DNA of 33,486 nt from Actinomadura sp. BRA 177 (GTDB taxonomy: Bacteria; Actinomycetota; Actinomycetes; Streptosporangiales; Streptosporangiaceae). The notes beneath the pieces were generated by a model. It was given only the letters and a program-made list of their open reading frames with translations, was not told the origin of the DNA and searched no databases. Location: assembly GCF_013372625.1 (NCBI RefSeq), contig NZ_JABXFD010000191.1:1-33486 (forward strand), given 5' to 3'. Shown piece after piece: positions 8,272-16,440 of the stretch. The position numbers were made by a program, and so were the translations under genes. Each line of letters opens with the position of its first letter. The first letter of the stretch is position 1.

Positions 8272-9439
8272 TCAGAAGGGCGGTTTCGCGGGCGGCTTCG
8301 GCTTGGCGTCCGTCCAGCCCGAGTCCCGGACGAGCCAGTAGTTGATCACGAAGCCGGGCGCACGGGTCCGGTACGCGCCGCCGGGCCTGGTCAGCACGGT
8401 CCGGCTGCCCAGCAGCCCACCCGTCCCCGGGTCGAAGATGATCTCCTCCCGGGAGTCGAAGTCGCCCTGCTCGCCGGCGGGCGCGCCGTACTCGCCGCCG
8501 ACGCGGGCGGTGCCGTTGTCGGCGGCCAGCGCCACGCCCCTGCGCCCCAGCTCATCGACCACGGATCCGATCGCCCGGACCCCCGGCTGCGCGGCGAGGG
8601 CCCGCATCAGCCCGGCCCGGACGGCCGGGGAGAGGGGGGCCTCCATCATCAGGTCCTCGACCCGCAGGACCTTGTCACGCGGCGTCATCGGCGGCGGGGT
8701 GCGCGGCTTGACGCCGCGCTCGCGAAGTGCCGCGCGCTTCTCCGGCGACATCGGGCTCAACGCCGGCTTGAAGAACATCGCGGCCAGCGCCTGCGGGTCG
8801 GTCGGCAGGTCCTGGAGCTGGTGGGCGGTCTTGCCGTCCAGCCAGCGGCCCCCGCCCGCCGGGTCCGGGTCGTCCACCCTCCATTCCGTGGTCTTCCGGG
8901 TGTAGGTGCTGTAGTGGTCGTTCGACCACACCCTGAACTTCGCCGGCGAGCCGGCACGTTTCCACGCCGCCTCGTCCTGCTCCGTCAGCGGCCTGGCGGC
9001 AAGGAAGCGCCCGTAAAACGCCTCTCCGCCGCCCTTCTTCGCGGCGGCCCACCGGAACGTCTCGCTGTGCGCGCCGACGATCGCGTAGCTCCCGGTCTTC
9101 GGCCGCATCATGTAGGACTGGCCCTGGATCTGGTCGGTGTACCAGTACGCGCCGGTCGGCAGCAGCTCCGCCTTCGCCGCGGCCGCCAGCACGGCCTGCT
9201 TGTTCAGGTCCACGCGTGCCGGCGCGTCCTCCGGCGAGCCCGGAGCGGTGACCGCGACGGCGGCGGCCACCGCGGCGCCCGCCGCAACCACCCCGACGCC
9301 CAGGCGGAGCTGCCACCCGAACCGGACGCGCCTTGCGCGGCGGCGTCCCGAGCATCGCGGCGCGGGCCTCGGTCATCTCCCGCAGCGTCGGCGGCTCCGG
9401 CTCCCCGTACGCCTCGCGGATCGTCCGCAGCTCATCCAT
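8272..9439 (-). CDS. CU044_5270-type membrane protein (copy 2), frameshifted near 9328
   Basis: Paralogue of the gene at 6355. The ATG at 9439 opens MDELRTIREAYGEPEPP and overlaps the sigma stop by 8 bases. Homology runs to AAMLGTPPRKA in that frame, then resumes one frame over as VRFGWQLRLGVGVVAAG, the membrane helix and the extracytoplasmic domain, ending at 8272 with GWTDAKPKPPAKPPF. One surplus base near 9328 explains it. With it removed the protein is 388 aa, against 391 in copy 1. The shift may be an assembly or sequencing error, or a true mutation. As it stands no intact product can be read from the ATG; translation from an internal GTG at 9291 would lack the N-terminal sigma-facing part. 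Confidence 0.75.
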
Positions 9440-10043
9440 GGTCGTCCTCCCTTTCGTGCATCGGGTTCGTGCCGCCGAGTGCCTCGCGCACCTTCTTCCT
9501 GGCCCGGCTCAGCCGCGACCCGACCGTCCCGTAGGGGACGTCCAGGGCCGCCGCGACCTCCTCGTGGGTGAGGTCGGCGAGCGCGACGAGGAGCAGCACG
9601 TCGCGCTCGCCGTCCGGCAGCGCGGCGATCGCGCCGGCCAGCCGTCCGCGCAGGCCTTGCGCGCTGACCCGGGCGTCCACCCGGTCGGCGTGCCCGCCCT
9701 CGTCCCGGACAGGACCGAGCCGCGCGCGGGCCCGCAGCCCGCGCACCTCGCTGCGCCGGTGCCTGCCGATGACGTTGGTCGCGATGCCGTACAGCCACGT
9801 CCGCACGTTGGCCCGTGCCGGGTCGAAGCGGTCGCGGTGGCGGAACGCCTCCAGGAACGTCTGGGAGGCGATGTCGGACGCGGCGTCCGGGCCGAGCCGC
9901 TTGGCGGCGTACCCGTGGATCTCGGCGAAGTGGGCGTCGAACACCTCACCGAACCGTTCGGGGTCGTGCAGGGACGGCCGCGGCGCGGCCGGACCGGGAT
10001 CGGCCCGACCCGGCCGCGCCGCGGCGAGGGGGTTCCCCGTCAT
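9432..10043 (-). CDS. ECF-type RNA polymerase sigma factor (copy 2)
   Basis: 203 aa. Region 2 is seen in FGEVFDAHFAEIHGYAAKRLG and RTWLYGIATNVIGRHRR. Region 4 is seen in LPDGERDVLLLVALADLTHEEVAAAL and TVGSRLSRARKKVREAL. It is clearly paralogous to the sigma factor at 7527, sharing the FDPAR segment and the LLLVALADLT segment. ATG at 10043 is preceded by AAAGG at about 6 bases. It is followed at once by the frameshifted CU044_5270-type gene. The two sigma/membrane-protein modules appear to derive from a tandem duplication followed by divergence. Confidence 0.9.
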   Translation of the reverse strand: MTGNPLAAARPGRADPGPAAPRPSLHDPERFGEVFDAHFAEIHGYAAKRLGPDAASDIASQTFLEAFRHRDRFDPARANVRTWLYGIATNVIGRHRRSEVRGLRARARLGPVRDEGGHADRVDARVSAQGLRGRLAGAIAALPDGERDVLLLVALADLTHEEVAAALDVPYGTVGSRLSRARKKVREALGGTNPMHEREDDHG

Positions 10044-10527
10044 GTGGTGCCTTTCCGTCGCACGGATGGCGGTCGCAGACGTATCACCCGAACCCCGTCA
10101 CCACTTTCACTCCAGCCGACCCACCGGACGCGCCAGGCGCTGCCCCGCAACGAACGGCCCGCCCCTTGCCCGGGAGCGGGGCCGCCCAGTCGTCCACCAC
10201 AGCGCCTGGCCCCTGCGGTCAACGACCTCGGCGCCGAGCACCAGCCGGGCGGGCCGAGCCTCCCCCGGCAGCGCGCCACACTCGGGGGTGCCGAGGTCCA
10301 CGATGCTCCGCGCGGCGAGGACCGGGACGCCCGCAGCCTCGCCCACATCGAGCCGCCCGACGCCGAGCTCGTACGTCAGCGCGGAGTCGGCCGTGCCGAC
10401 CGTCCCGACGCCGCCCTCGCTGCCCCTTGCGGAACGAGCGGGGCTTGCACCTCGCCCGTCCGGAAGGTTGATCGACTTCGCGGAAACGCATACGCCCGCG
10501 ATACGACCCACCGTCTTCAATGCAGCC
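10044..10527. other. 484-bp gap, possible decayed minus-strand gene
   Basis: No confident gene. On the minus strand, roughly 10430 down to 10107, one frame has protein-like composition and about 90 percent G/C at third positions where I counted (10321-10380), with segments such as LGVGRLDVGEAAGVPVLAAR and ARPARLVLGAEVVDRRGQ. No good start codon or ribosome site is visible, and I recognise no family. It may be a remnant or an unusual small protein. Confidence 0.25.
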
Positions 10528-11175
10528 ATGGACCAGAGCGCATCGTCGTCAGCCCCCCATACACGCAGGATCGTGCTGGCCGGCCTGGCGATCCTCGGCG
10601 CGGCGATCGCCGCGTTCGGACCGGTCGGCATGGTGCTGAGGATGTTGTCCCTGCCGATGCGCAGCCCGGATTGGCACGTGTGGGTCGGTACGTTCAACGG
10701 CGTCGCGCTCATCGCGGTGGCCGCATTCCCGCTGGCCGCACTGCTGGTGTGGGCTCTGGCTCGCCGTCGCAGTGCCGCCGGCGCCACGTCGGCGTGGCGG
10801 AGGTCGCTGGCCGAGGTCGGCATCGTCTACGGGACGGTGCCGTGGGTCTGGATGATCCTGCTGCCGGGGGACGAGGGCGGCGCCGTCGTGAGCCTGGTGC
10901 CGCTGCGCGACCTGGTCACGATGGACACGGGCCAGGTCGTCGGCAACCTGCTGGTCTTCGCCGCCCTCGGATTCTTCACCCCGCTGCGCTTCACGGCGCT
11001 GGCGTCGGTACCGCGAATCCTGGCGCTCGGCGCAGCTTGCTCCGCCCTGGTCGAGACCGCGCAGTACGTCCTGCAACTGAGCCGGGTGTCCTCCGTGGAC
11101 GACGTCCTCCTCAACGCCACCGGCGCCGCCCTAGCCGCCCTGGCCTCCCGCCCCTGGTGGCACACAACCCGCTGA
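10528..11175 (+). CDS. VanZ-like membrane protein
   Basis: 215 aa. Four or five hydrophobic segments are visible: about residues 12-40, 50-73, 93-110, 130-150 and 155-175. The C-terminal half carries the VanZ-family pattern: PLRDLV, then QVVGNLLVFAALGFFTPL, then ALVETAQYVLQLSRVSSVDDVLLNATGAALA broken by short gaps. VanZ relatives are small membrane proteins; the founding member gives low-level teicoplanin resistance by an unknown mechanism. The ATG has no clear ribosome site, so the message may be leaderless or weakly translated. It converges on the DUF397 genes with a 32-bp gap and no hairpin. Confidence 0.8.
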   Translation: MDQSASSSAPHTRRIVLAGLAILGAAIAAFGPVGMVLRMLSLPMRSPDWHVWVGTFNGVALIAVAAFPLAALLVWALARRRSAAGATSAWRRSLAEVGIVYGTVPWVWMILLPGDEGGAVVSLVPLRDLVTMDTGQVVGNLLVFAALGFFTPLRFTALASVPRILALGAACSALVETAQYVLQLSRVSSVDDVLLNATGAALAALASRPWWHTTR

Positions 11176-11207
11176 CCCGCCCGCCGCCCAACGTGATCGA
11201 AGGCTGA

Positions 11208-11417
11208 TCAGCGAATGGCCAAGCCCCCACCCTTGATCCGGGACGTCAGCACACGCCACGCGGACGGCGAGACCACCAGCACAGGCCCATCCGGATCCAC
11301 CGAATCACGGACGCCTACGACACCGGGAACGTTGAGCGCCACCTCTACACACGAACTATTACCTCCCCCCGAGTGGCTACTGATCCGCCACTCGGCGACG
11401 GATGGGCTAGACGTCAT
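11208..11417 (-). CDS. DUF397 protein, copy 1 of 3 (distal)
   Basis: 69 aa. DUF397 features: WRISSHSGGGNSSCVEVA at the start, then VGVRDSVDPDGPVLVVSP and WRVLTSRIK. DUF397 proteins are small partners of XRE/DUF5753 regulators in WhiJ-like developmental and antibiotic control systems. Its ATG overlaps the stop of copy 2 by 11 bases (ATGACGTCTAG). It differs from copy 2 mainly in the last residues (GGGLAIR in place of NDDV), because the 190-bp repeat ends here. Confidence 0.85.
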   Translation of the reverse strand: MTSSPSVAEWRISSHSGGGNSSCVEVALNVPGVVGVRDSVDPDGPVLVVSPSAWRVLTSRIKGGGLAIR

Positions 11418-11780
11418 CGTTCTTGATCCGGGACGTCAGCACACGCCACGCGGACGGCGAGACCACCAGCACAGGCCCATCCGGATCCACCGAATCACGA
11501 ATCCTCACGACACCGGGAACGTTGAGCGCCACCTCTACACACGTGCTGTTGCCGCCCCCCGAGTGGCTGCTGATCCGCCACTCGGCGACGGATGGGCTAG
11601 ACGTCATCGTTCTTGATCCGGGACGTCAGCACACGCCACGCGGACGGCGAGACCACCAGCACAGGCCCATCCGGATCCACCGAATCACGAACCCCCACAA
11701 CACCGGGAACGTTGAGCGCCACCTCTACACACGTGTTGTTACCTGCCCCTGAGTGGCTACTGATCCGCCACTGGGCTTCG
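11232..11780. repeat. 190-bp tandem direct repeat, three copies (last one partial)
   Basis: The marker TTGATCCGGGACGTCAGC begins at 11233, 11423 and 11613, exactly 190 bases apart. By eye, copies 1 and 2 are over 90 percent identical; copy 3 diverges after about 165 bases. Because 190 is 3x63+1, each repeat puts its DUF397 gene in a new frame and creates the same 11-base stop/start overlap. This is a recent tandem triplication of one gene. Confidence 0.92.
11407..11607 (-). CDS. DUF397 protein, copy 2 of 3
   Basis: 66 aa, nearly identical to copies 1 and 3 (differences at VRIRDSVD and NSTCVEVA). The start ATG lies inside the end of copy 3 with an 11-base overlap. No strong ribosome site precedes it, so translation probably depends on ribosomes finishing the upstream copy. 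It acts, if like its family, with the XRE/DUF5753 regulator encoded upstream. Confidence 0.85.
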   Translation of the reverse strand: MTSSPSVAEWRISSHSGGGNSTCVEVALNVPGVVRIRDSVDPDGPVLVVSPSAWRVLTSRIKNDDV

Positions 11781-11803
11781 GCGGGGAACCTAAGCATCGA
11801 CAT
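11597..11803 (-). CDS. DUF397 protein, copy 3 of 3 (proximal to the regulator)
   Basis: 68 aa from ATG at 11803 (MSMLRFPAEAQWRISSHSG), which lies 10 bases after GAGGAG; a GTG at 11821 would add six residues. The start overlaps the 3' end of the XRE/DUF5753 gene by 14 bases, the usual arrangement for such pairs. The N-terminus differs from copies 1 and 2 (RFPAEAQ against SPSVAE), so this is the probable ancestral copy from which the other two arose by duplication. Confidence 0.85.
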   Translation of the reverse strand: MSMLRFPAEAQWRISSHSGAGNNTCVEVALNVPGVVGVRDSVDPDGPVLVVSPSAWRVLTSRIKNDDV

Positions 11804-12653
11804 GGACTTGGAACTCCTCACAGACGGCGGCGATGATCGCTACCGAATCCTCTTGGGACAGGGCCGCGTCGGCGATGCGGTCCAGCACCGAGTTGCAGCG
11901 CCGTACTTGCGCGATGTCCTCGATGTACATACTTCCCCCCATAGTTTCCACGTGTGCGGTGTCGAGTTCCAGGGGCGACGAGAACTCAAAAACGTCCACT
12001 GAGCCTTCGCCGAGGCCGGGCCGGTACCCGTGTGCCATGGGAACGATGCGGATGGCCACCGACGGTTGTTCCGCCGCCTCTATCAGCGTCATGAGCTGGC
12101 TCGTCATCACCGCCGGCCCGCCGACCGGACGGCGGAGGATCTCCTCTGCCAGGAGGATGTCGAGTTCGGGCGCGTCGGAACGGGCAAACCGGGCACGCCT
12201 CGCTATCCGGGCCTGTAACCGGCGATCGATCTCGGCCTTGTCGTCCAGAAATTCGCCTGCGATCAGGACACGAGCGTATTCAGGGGTCTGGAGCAGACCA
12301 GGGACAGCTTCCGTTTGCCATGTCCGGATGCGGTCGGCCGCGTCCTCCAACTCGGCATAGCCGCCGGCGAGGACGTCGCCGAAGGCGGCCCACCAGCCTC
12401 GGGTACGAATGTCGCGGGTGAGTTGGAGTAGCGCTGCCCGGGTCGCGTAGTCGGTGCCGTAGACGTCCAATATGCGCTCGACGTCGGCCACGGTGGGCCT
12501 GCCCTTGGCCGTCTCGATGCGGACGAGCTTCGGGCGGCTCCAGCCCAGAAGCCCGGATGTGGCCTCGGGCGTCAGCCGAGCCTCCTCCCGGAGACGTCGA
12601 AGCTCCGCCGCCAGGCGACGGTGGCGAGCGGTGGGCCCGTGGTCGATCGGCAT
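11790..12653 (-). CDS. XRE-family regulator with DUF5753 domain (WhiJ-like)
   Basis: 287 aa. The N-terminal helix-turn-helix covers about residues 5-70 (LAAELRRLREEARLTPEATSG and LGWSRPKLVRIETAKGRPTV). The rest is the DUF5753 domain (TWQTEAVPGLLQTPEYARVL near 125-145; LDILLAEEILRRPVGGPAVM near 180). Family members such as Streptomyces WhiJ bind DNA and work with a DUF397 partner to control development or secondary metabolism. I chose ATG at 12653 with GGGAG 10 bases before; a TTG at 12680 would add nine residues. It is the first gene of the operon with the DUF397 array. An inverted repeat upstream may be its own operator. Confidence 0.9.
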   Translation of the reverse strand: MPIDHGPTARHRRLAAELRRLREEARLTPEATSGLLGWSRPKLVRIETAKGRPTVADVERILDVYGTDYATRAALLQLTRDIRTRGWWAAFGDVLAGGYAELEDAADRIRTWQTEAVPGLLQTPEYARVLIAGEFLDDKAEIDRRLQARIARRARFARSDAPELDILLAEEILRRPVGGPAVMTSQLMTLIEAAEQPSVAIRIVPMAHGYRPGLGEGSVDVFEFSSPLELDTAHVETMGGSMYIEDIAQVRRCNSVLDRIADAALSQEDSVAIIAAVCEEFQVHVDA

Positions 12654-12712
12654 GGGCGCCAGTCTCCCAGCGATGACCAAGAGTGCGCAGTCAAATACCG
12701 AACGGAATCTTC

Positions 12713-12739
12713 GACAAGTAGTAGCGCCCTGTACTTGTC
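12713..12739. promoter_or_regulatory. Inverted repeat GACAAGTA-N11-TACTTGTC
   Basis: Perfect 8-bp arms at 12713-12720 and 12732-12739, 60 bases upstream of the XRE/DUF5753 start and in the 374-bp gap shared with the plus-strand small genes. Symmetry and position suggest an operator for the WhiJ-like regulator. The rest of the gap, to 13027, shows nothing clear beyond a ribosome site (GGAGTGAGG) before 13028. Confidence 0.5.
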
Positions 12740-13027
12740 CATGTCATCCTTCCCGTGTCGAACTGACTCCGCAGCGTCACTTGACGCAGGTGAAGGTTCG
12801 TCGCGTGGCCGTCGACGCTCTACCCCCAGGTGCGGACGGCGGTTGCGTCGTCGGTGCGGGATCGTGCCGGCGGGGCGTTGCGCGGCGGGGGCTCACCCCC
12901 GGGCTCCCGGCGCGTGGCGTTACAAGAGCGAGTCGCGTCCCTGCGGGCTCGTAGATATAGGGCGGCCCCGGGACAGGTGCTGGAACACCGTTACGCCCGG
13001 GGCCTCAATCGGAGTGAGGTCCGATCT

Positions 13028-13342
13028 ATGCGCAACCTAGCTGATTGCTCCGCGACGAGTTGGGTCTACCTCGACCCAGACCAGATCCGGCGCGACCTGG
13101 AGGCCGCGTTCCCCGGCGTCCGAGCGTGGTTCGGCGAGTACACGGGGCACTGGTGGGCGCTGGTGAACGACCGGCTGGTGGAGGCGGACACCCCTCGGCA
13201 GCTCGCCGGCAAGGTTCGCGAGGCCCTCGGACGGGAGGCGCGGCCCCGTCCGACCGCTCCCTCCCGGCCCCGGAAAACGTCGCGGCCCTCGCACGTGCGG
13301 CCGAAGCGGCGGCGGCGCGTTCTGGTCGGGGGCTGGCGGTGA
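13028..13342 (+). CDS. Small hypothetical protein of an XRE/DUF397 neighbourhood
   Basis: 104 aa. An N-terminal ~65-residue domain (SWVYLDPDQIRRDLEAAFPG; WWALVNDRLVEADTPRQLAG) is rich in W, Y and acidic residues. A basic Pro/Arg tail follows (RPRKTSRPSHVRPKRRRR). The tail could bind nucleic acid, but this is a guess. ATG at 13028 is preceded by GGAGTGAGG. Its stop overlaps the next gene's GTG (GTGA). I do not recognise a named family. Confidence 0.65.
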   Translation: MRNLADCSATSWVYLDPDQIRRDLEAAFPGVRAWFGEYTGHWWALVNDRLVEADTPRQLAGKVREALGREARPRPTAPSRPRKTSRPSHVRPKRRRRVLVGGWR

Positions 13343-13638
13343 AGGCGCGGGTGCCGCAGATGTACGCCTGGGACGTCGAGGACGGGCAGGCCGGCGTGAC
13401 CGATGACATGGACGCCGCGATCACCAACGTCGATCTCGCTCTTCGCGGGGCGGCCACGGGTGTGTGCGGTGCGATCCGGGTCGTCACCGTGTCCATGTAC
13501 GGCAACAGCGAGTACATCGACCTCGGGGTCGTCGGCAAGGCGCGGCGGGACGAGGGCGGGGTCGTGTGGACGAGGCGGTGCGTCCTCCTGGCGAGGGATG
13601 GCCACGAGGGTGTTCTCCTCCGTCCGGGCGAACTCTGA
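13339..13638 (+). CDS. Small hypothetical protein, coupled to the previous gene
   Basis: 99 aa from the GTG that shares GTGA with the stop of the 13028 gene. Features: VPQMYAWDVEDGQAGVTDDM, then AITNVDLALRGAATG and AIRVVTVSMYGNSEYIDLG, ending LLARDGHEGVLLRPGEL. It looks like a small mixed alpha/beta protein with no signal peptide or membrane helix. Coupling implies a joint function with the 104-aa protein. Family not recognised. Confidence 0.6.
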   Translation: MKARVPQMYAWDVEDGQAGVTDDMDAAITNVDLALRGAATGVCGAIRVVTVSMYGNSEYIDLGVVGKARRDEGGVVWTRRCVLLARDGHEGVLLRPGEL

Positions 13639-13707
13639 GCCGATGGGGCCGATGCCGGGAACCGGAATAGGGTGCTCAATCGTCCTGTTGTAGAGGTCGT
13701 CAGCAAA

Positions 13708-13728
13708 GTTGAGTCGGGTCGGCTCAAG
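13708..13728. promoter_or_regulatory. HAIR element (HspR operator)
   Basis: GTTGAGT-N7-GCTCAAG matches the HspR-associated inverted repeat CTTGAGT-N7-ACTCAAG at 12 of 14 positions. It lies 112 bases upstream of dnaK. HspR, encoded fourth in this operon, binds HAIR with DnaK as co-repressor in Streptomyces, so the operon is autoregulated and opens on heat shock. Confidence 0.85.
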
Positions 13729-13840
13729 TCATTTGACAAGGGGACGCGATCCGGGCAACCTTGCGGAGAGAAGACGAGACCGGCCGCGCCCTGGGGGCGA
13801 CCGGGGCTGCGATAACACCGGAACGACGGAGGACGAGAAC

Positions 13841-15703
13841 ATGGCACGTGCGGTCGGCATCGACCTCGGGACGACCAACTCGGTCGTCGCGATCCTGGAG
13901 GGCGGCGAGCCCACCGTCATCGCGAACGCGGAGGGGTCGCGGACCACGCCGTCCGTCGTCGCCTTCGCCAAGAACGGCGAGGTTCTCGTCGGCGAGGTCG
14001 CCAAGCGCCAGGCGGTCACCAACGTGGACCGCACCATCCGGTCGGTCAAGCGCGAGATGGGCACCGACTGGAAGACCAAGATCGACGACAAGGACTTCAA
14101 CCCGCAGCAGATGAGCGCGTTCGTGCTGCAGAAGCTGAAGCGGGACGCGGAGTCCTACCTGGGCGAGACCGTGACCGACGCGGTCATCACGGTGCCCGCC
14201 TACTTCTCCGACCACCAGCGGCAGGCCACCAAGGAGGCCGGCCAGATCGCGGGCCTGAACGTCCTGCGAATCATCAACGAGCCGACCTCGGCGGCGCTGG
14301 CCTACCACCTGGAGAAGGAGAACGAGGCCACCATCCTGGTCTTCGACCTCGGTGGCGGTACGTTCGACGTCTCCCTGCTGGAGGTCGGCGACGGCGTGGT
14401 CGAGGTGAAGGCCACCAGCGGTGACAACCACCTGGGCGGCGACGACTGGGACCAGAAGGTCGTCGACTGGCTGGTCGAGAAGTTCAAGAGCGCCAACGGC
14501 GTCGACCTGTCCAAGGACAAGATGGCGCTGCAGCGGCTGCGCGAGGCGGCGGAGAAGGCGAAGATCGAGCTGTCCGGTTCGTCCGAGACGCAGATCAACC
14601 TGCCGTACATCACGGCGTCCGCCGAGGGCCCGCTGCACCTGGACGAGAAGCTCACCCGGGGTGAGTTCCAGCGGATGACCTCCGACCTGCTCGACCGGAC
14701 CAAGGCGCCGTTCCAGTCGGTGCTGAAGGACGCCGGCATCGGCGTGGACAAGATCGACCAGGTCGTGCTGGTCGGTGGTTCGACCCGGATGCCCGCCGTG
14801 TCCGACCTGGTGAAGGAGCTGACCGGCGGCAAGGAGCCGAACAAGGGCGTCAACCCGGACGAGGTCGTCGCGATCGGCGCCAGCCTGCAGGCCGGCGTGC
14901 TCAAGGGCGAGGTCAAGGACGTCCTGCTGCTGGACGTGACCCCGCTGAGCCTCGGCATCGAGACCAAGGGCGGCATCTTCACCAAGATCATCGAGCGGAA
15001 CACCACGATCCCGACCAAGCGGTCGGAGACGTTCACCACCGCCGACGACAACCAGCCGTCCGTGGAGATCCAGGTCTACCAGGGCGAGCGCGAGATCGCC
15101 GCGTACAACAAGAAGCTCGGCACCTTCCAGCTCACCGGTCTGCCGCCGGCGCCGCGCGGCGTCCCGCAGATCGAGGTCACCTTCGACATCGACGCGAACG
15201 GCATCGTGAACGTCAGCGCGAAGGACCAGGGCACCGGACGCGAGCAGTCGATGGTCATCACCGGAGGCAGCGCGCTGCCGAAGGAGGACATCGAGAAGAT
15301 GATGCGCGACGCCGAGGACTACGCCGAGGAGGACCGCAAGCGCAAGGAGGAGGCCGACGTTCGCAACCAGGCCGACACCCTCGCGTACTCGACCGAGAAG
15401 TTCCTGCGGGAGAACGACGAGAAGGTCCCCGCGGAGCTGAAGACCGAGGTGGGCGACGCGGTCGCCGAGGTGAAGAAGGCCCTGGAGGGCACCGACGTCG
15501 ACGCCATCAAGGGCTCGGCGGAGAAGCTCGCGCAGGTCTCCCAGAAGATGGGCGCGGCGATGTACGCGCAGCAGCCCGAGGGCGGCCAGCCCGGCGGCGC
15601 CGAGGACCACGGCCCGACGGCCGACGCGCAGGGGCCGCAGGACGACGAGGTCGTCGACGCGGAGATCGTGGACGAGGACAAGCCGAAGGGTGATGCATCG
15701 TGA
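13841..15703 (+). CDS. dnaK: Molecular chaperone DnaK (Hsp70)
   Basis: 620 aa, standard length. The N-terminal ATPase domain begins [14 protein letters not shown], with the phosphate loop [18 protein letters not shown] and the adenosine motif [11 protein letters not shown]. The substrate-binding domain begins near residue 360 ([14 protein letters not shown]). The C-terminal lid ends in an acidic tail ([13 protein letters not shown]). The ATG follows GGAGG (13828-13832) with 8-base spacing; an upstream open frame from 13709 has no homology. First gene of dnaK-grpE-dnaJ-hspR-clpB. It folds and refolds proteins with DnaJ and GrpE, and in actinomycetes also serves as HspR co-repressor. Confidence 0.98.
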   Translation: MARAVGIDLGTTNSVVAILEGGEPTVIANAEGSRTTPSVVAFAKNGEVLVGEVAKRQAVTNVDRTIRSVKREMGTDWKTKIDDKDFNPQQMSAFVLQKLKRDAESYLGETVTDAVITVPAYFSDHQRQATKEAGQIAGLNVLRIINEPTSAALAYHLEKENEATILVFDLGGGTFDVSLLEVGDGVVEVKATSGDNHLGGDDWDQKVVDWLVEKFKSANGVDLSKDKMALQRLREAAEKAKIELSGSSETQINLPYITASAEGPLHLDEKLTRGEFQRMTSDLLDRTKAPFQSVLKDAGIGVDKIDQVVLVGGSTRMPAVSDLVKELTGGKEPNKGVNPDEVVAIGASLQAGVLKGEVKDVLLLDVTPLSLGIETKGGIFTKIIERNTTIPTKRSETFTTADDNQPSVEIQVYQGEREIAAYNKKLGTFQLTGLPPAPRGVPQIEVTFDIDANGIVNVSAKDQGTGREQSMVITGGSALPKEDIEKMMRDAEDYAEEDRKRKEEADVRNQADTLAYSTEKFLRENDEKVPAELKTEVGDAVAEVKKALEGTDVDAIKGSAEKLAQVSQKMGAAMYAQQPEGGQPGGAEDHGPTADAQGPQDDEVVDAEIVDEDKPKGDAS

Positions 15704-16353
15704 CGTCCTCTCCCAGTGAGGGCGAGGAGAAGGAGGGCCCGGTGATCCGCGACAAGCGGCGCATCGATCCCGAAACGGGGGAAGTCCGGGTGCCGGCGGC
15801 GGAGTCGCCGGCCCCGGAGGCCCCGGCCGACGGGGGCGCCGGCAAGACGGCCAAGACCGACAAGACCGACGAGGAGGTCTCCGCGCTGCAGGAGCAGCTG
15901 GCGGAGCGCATCGCCGATCTGCAGCGGCTGAAGGCCGAGTACGACAACTACCGCAGGCGCGTCGAGCGCGACCGGGTCGCGGTCCGCGAGCAGGCCCTCG
16001 GGCAGGTGCTGTCCGAACTGCTCCCGGTACTGGACGACATCGGCCGCGCCCGTGACCACGACGAGCTCACCGGCGGGTTCAAGTCCGTCGCGGAGAGCCT
16101 GGAGGCGGTCACCGGCAAGCTCGGCCTGGTGCGGTACGGGGAGAAGGGCGAGCCCTTCGACCCGAACGTGCACGAGGCGCTCATGCACTCGCTCTCGGCG
16201 GACGTGACCGAGACGAGCGTGGTGGACGTCCTGCAGCCCGGCTACCGGATCGGCGAGCGCATCCTGCGGGCGGCGCGCGTCGCGGTGGCCGACCCCGACC
16301 CGGACGCCGGCGAGGACAAGCCCGCCGACGAGCCGGCCGACGACGGCGAGTGA
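15700..16353 (+). CDS. grpE: Nucleotide exchange factor GrpE
   Basis: 217 aa starting at a GTG that overlaps the dnaK stop (GTGA). A disordered Pro/Ala/Lys-rich N-terminus of about 45 residues is followed by a long coiled coil (about 48-90; [20 protein letters not shown]) with the family motif YRRRVERDR. The beta-wing domain includes [13 protein letters not shown] and ends near [20 protein letters not shown]. It releases ADP from DnaK. The acidic tail ([14 protein letters not shown]) is typical of actinomycetes. Confidence 0.97.
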   Translation: MTSSPSEGEEKEGPVIRDKRRIDPETGEVRVPAAESPAPEAPADGGAGKTAKTDKTDEEVSALQEQLAERIADLQRLKAEYDNYRRRVERDRVAVREQALGQVLSELLPVLDDIGRARDHDELTGGFKSVAESLEAVTGKLGLVRYGEKGEPFDPNVHEALMHSLSADVTETSVVDVLQPGYRIGERILRAARVAVADPDPDAGEDKPADEPADDGE

Positions 16354-16360
16354 GCCCCAT

Positions 16361-16387
16361 GGGCCCGTCCCTCACGGGGGCGGGCCC
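16361..16387. terminator. Intercistronic hairpin between grpE and dnaJ
   Basis: An 11-bp stem with one G-T pair (16361-16371 with 16377-16387) and a 5-base loop lies in the 87-bp gap. It has no T tract. It could act as a partial terminator or an RNA stabiliser, making more DnaK-GrpE than DnaJ-HspR-ClpB. The role is inferred. Confidence 0.45.
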
Positions 16388-16440
16388 GATCGGGGGCGTG
16401 CAGACATGTGGCAAGTGGCGATAGCAGAAGGCGGGGCGCC

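Noticed and set aside
11232-11780. Possible CRISPR or other short-repeat array
   Set aside because: The unit is 190 bp, directly adjacent without spacers, and codes for DUF397 proteins.
13709-13840. Upstream extension of dnaK by 44 residues
   Set aside because: It would cover the HAIR operator, has no homology, and the ATG at 13841 has a good ribosome site.
13724-15610. 628-residue open frame antisense to dnaK
   Set aside because: It mirrors dnaK codon bias; composition is Leu/Arg/Asp/Val-rich with no domain, and dnaK is certain on the other strand.
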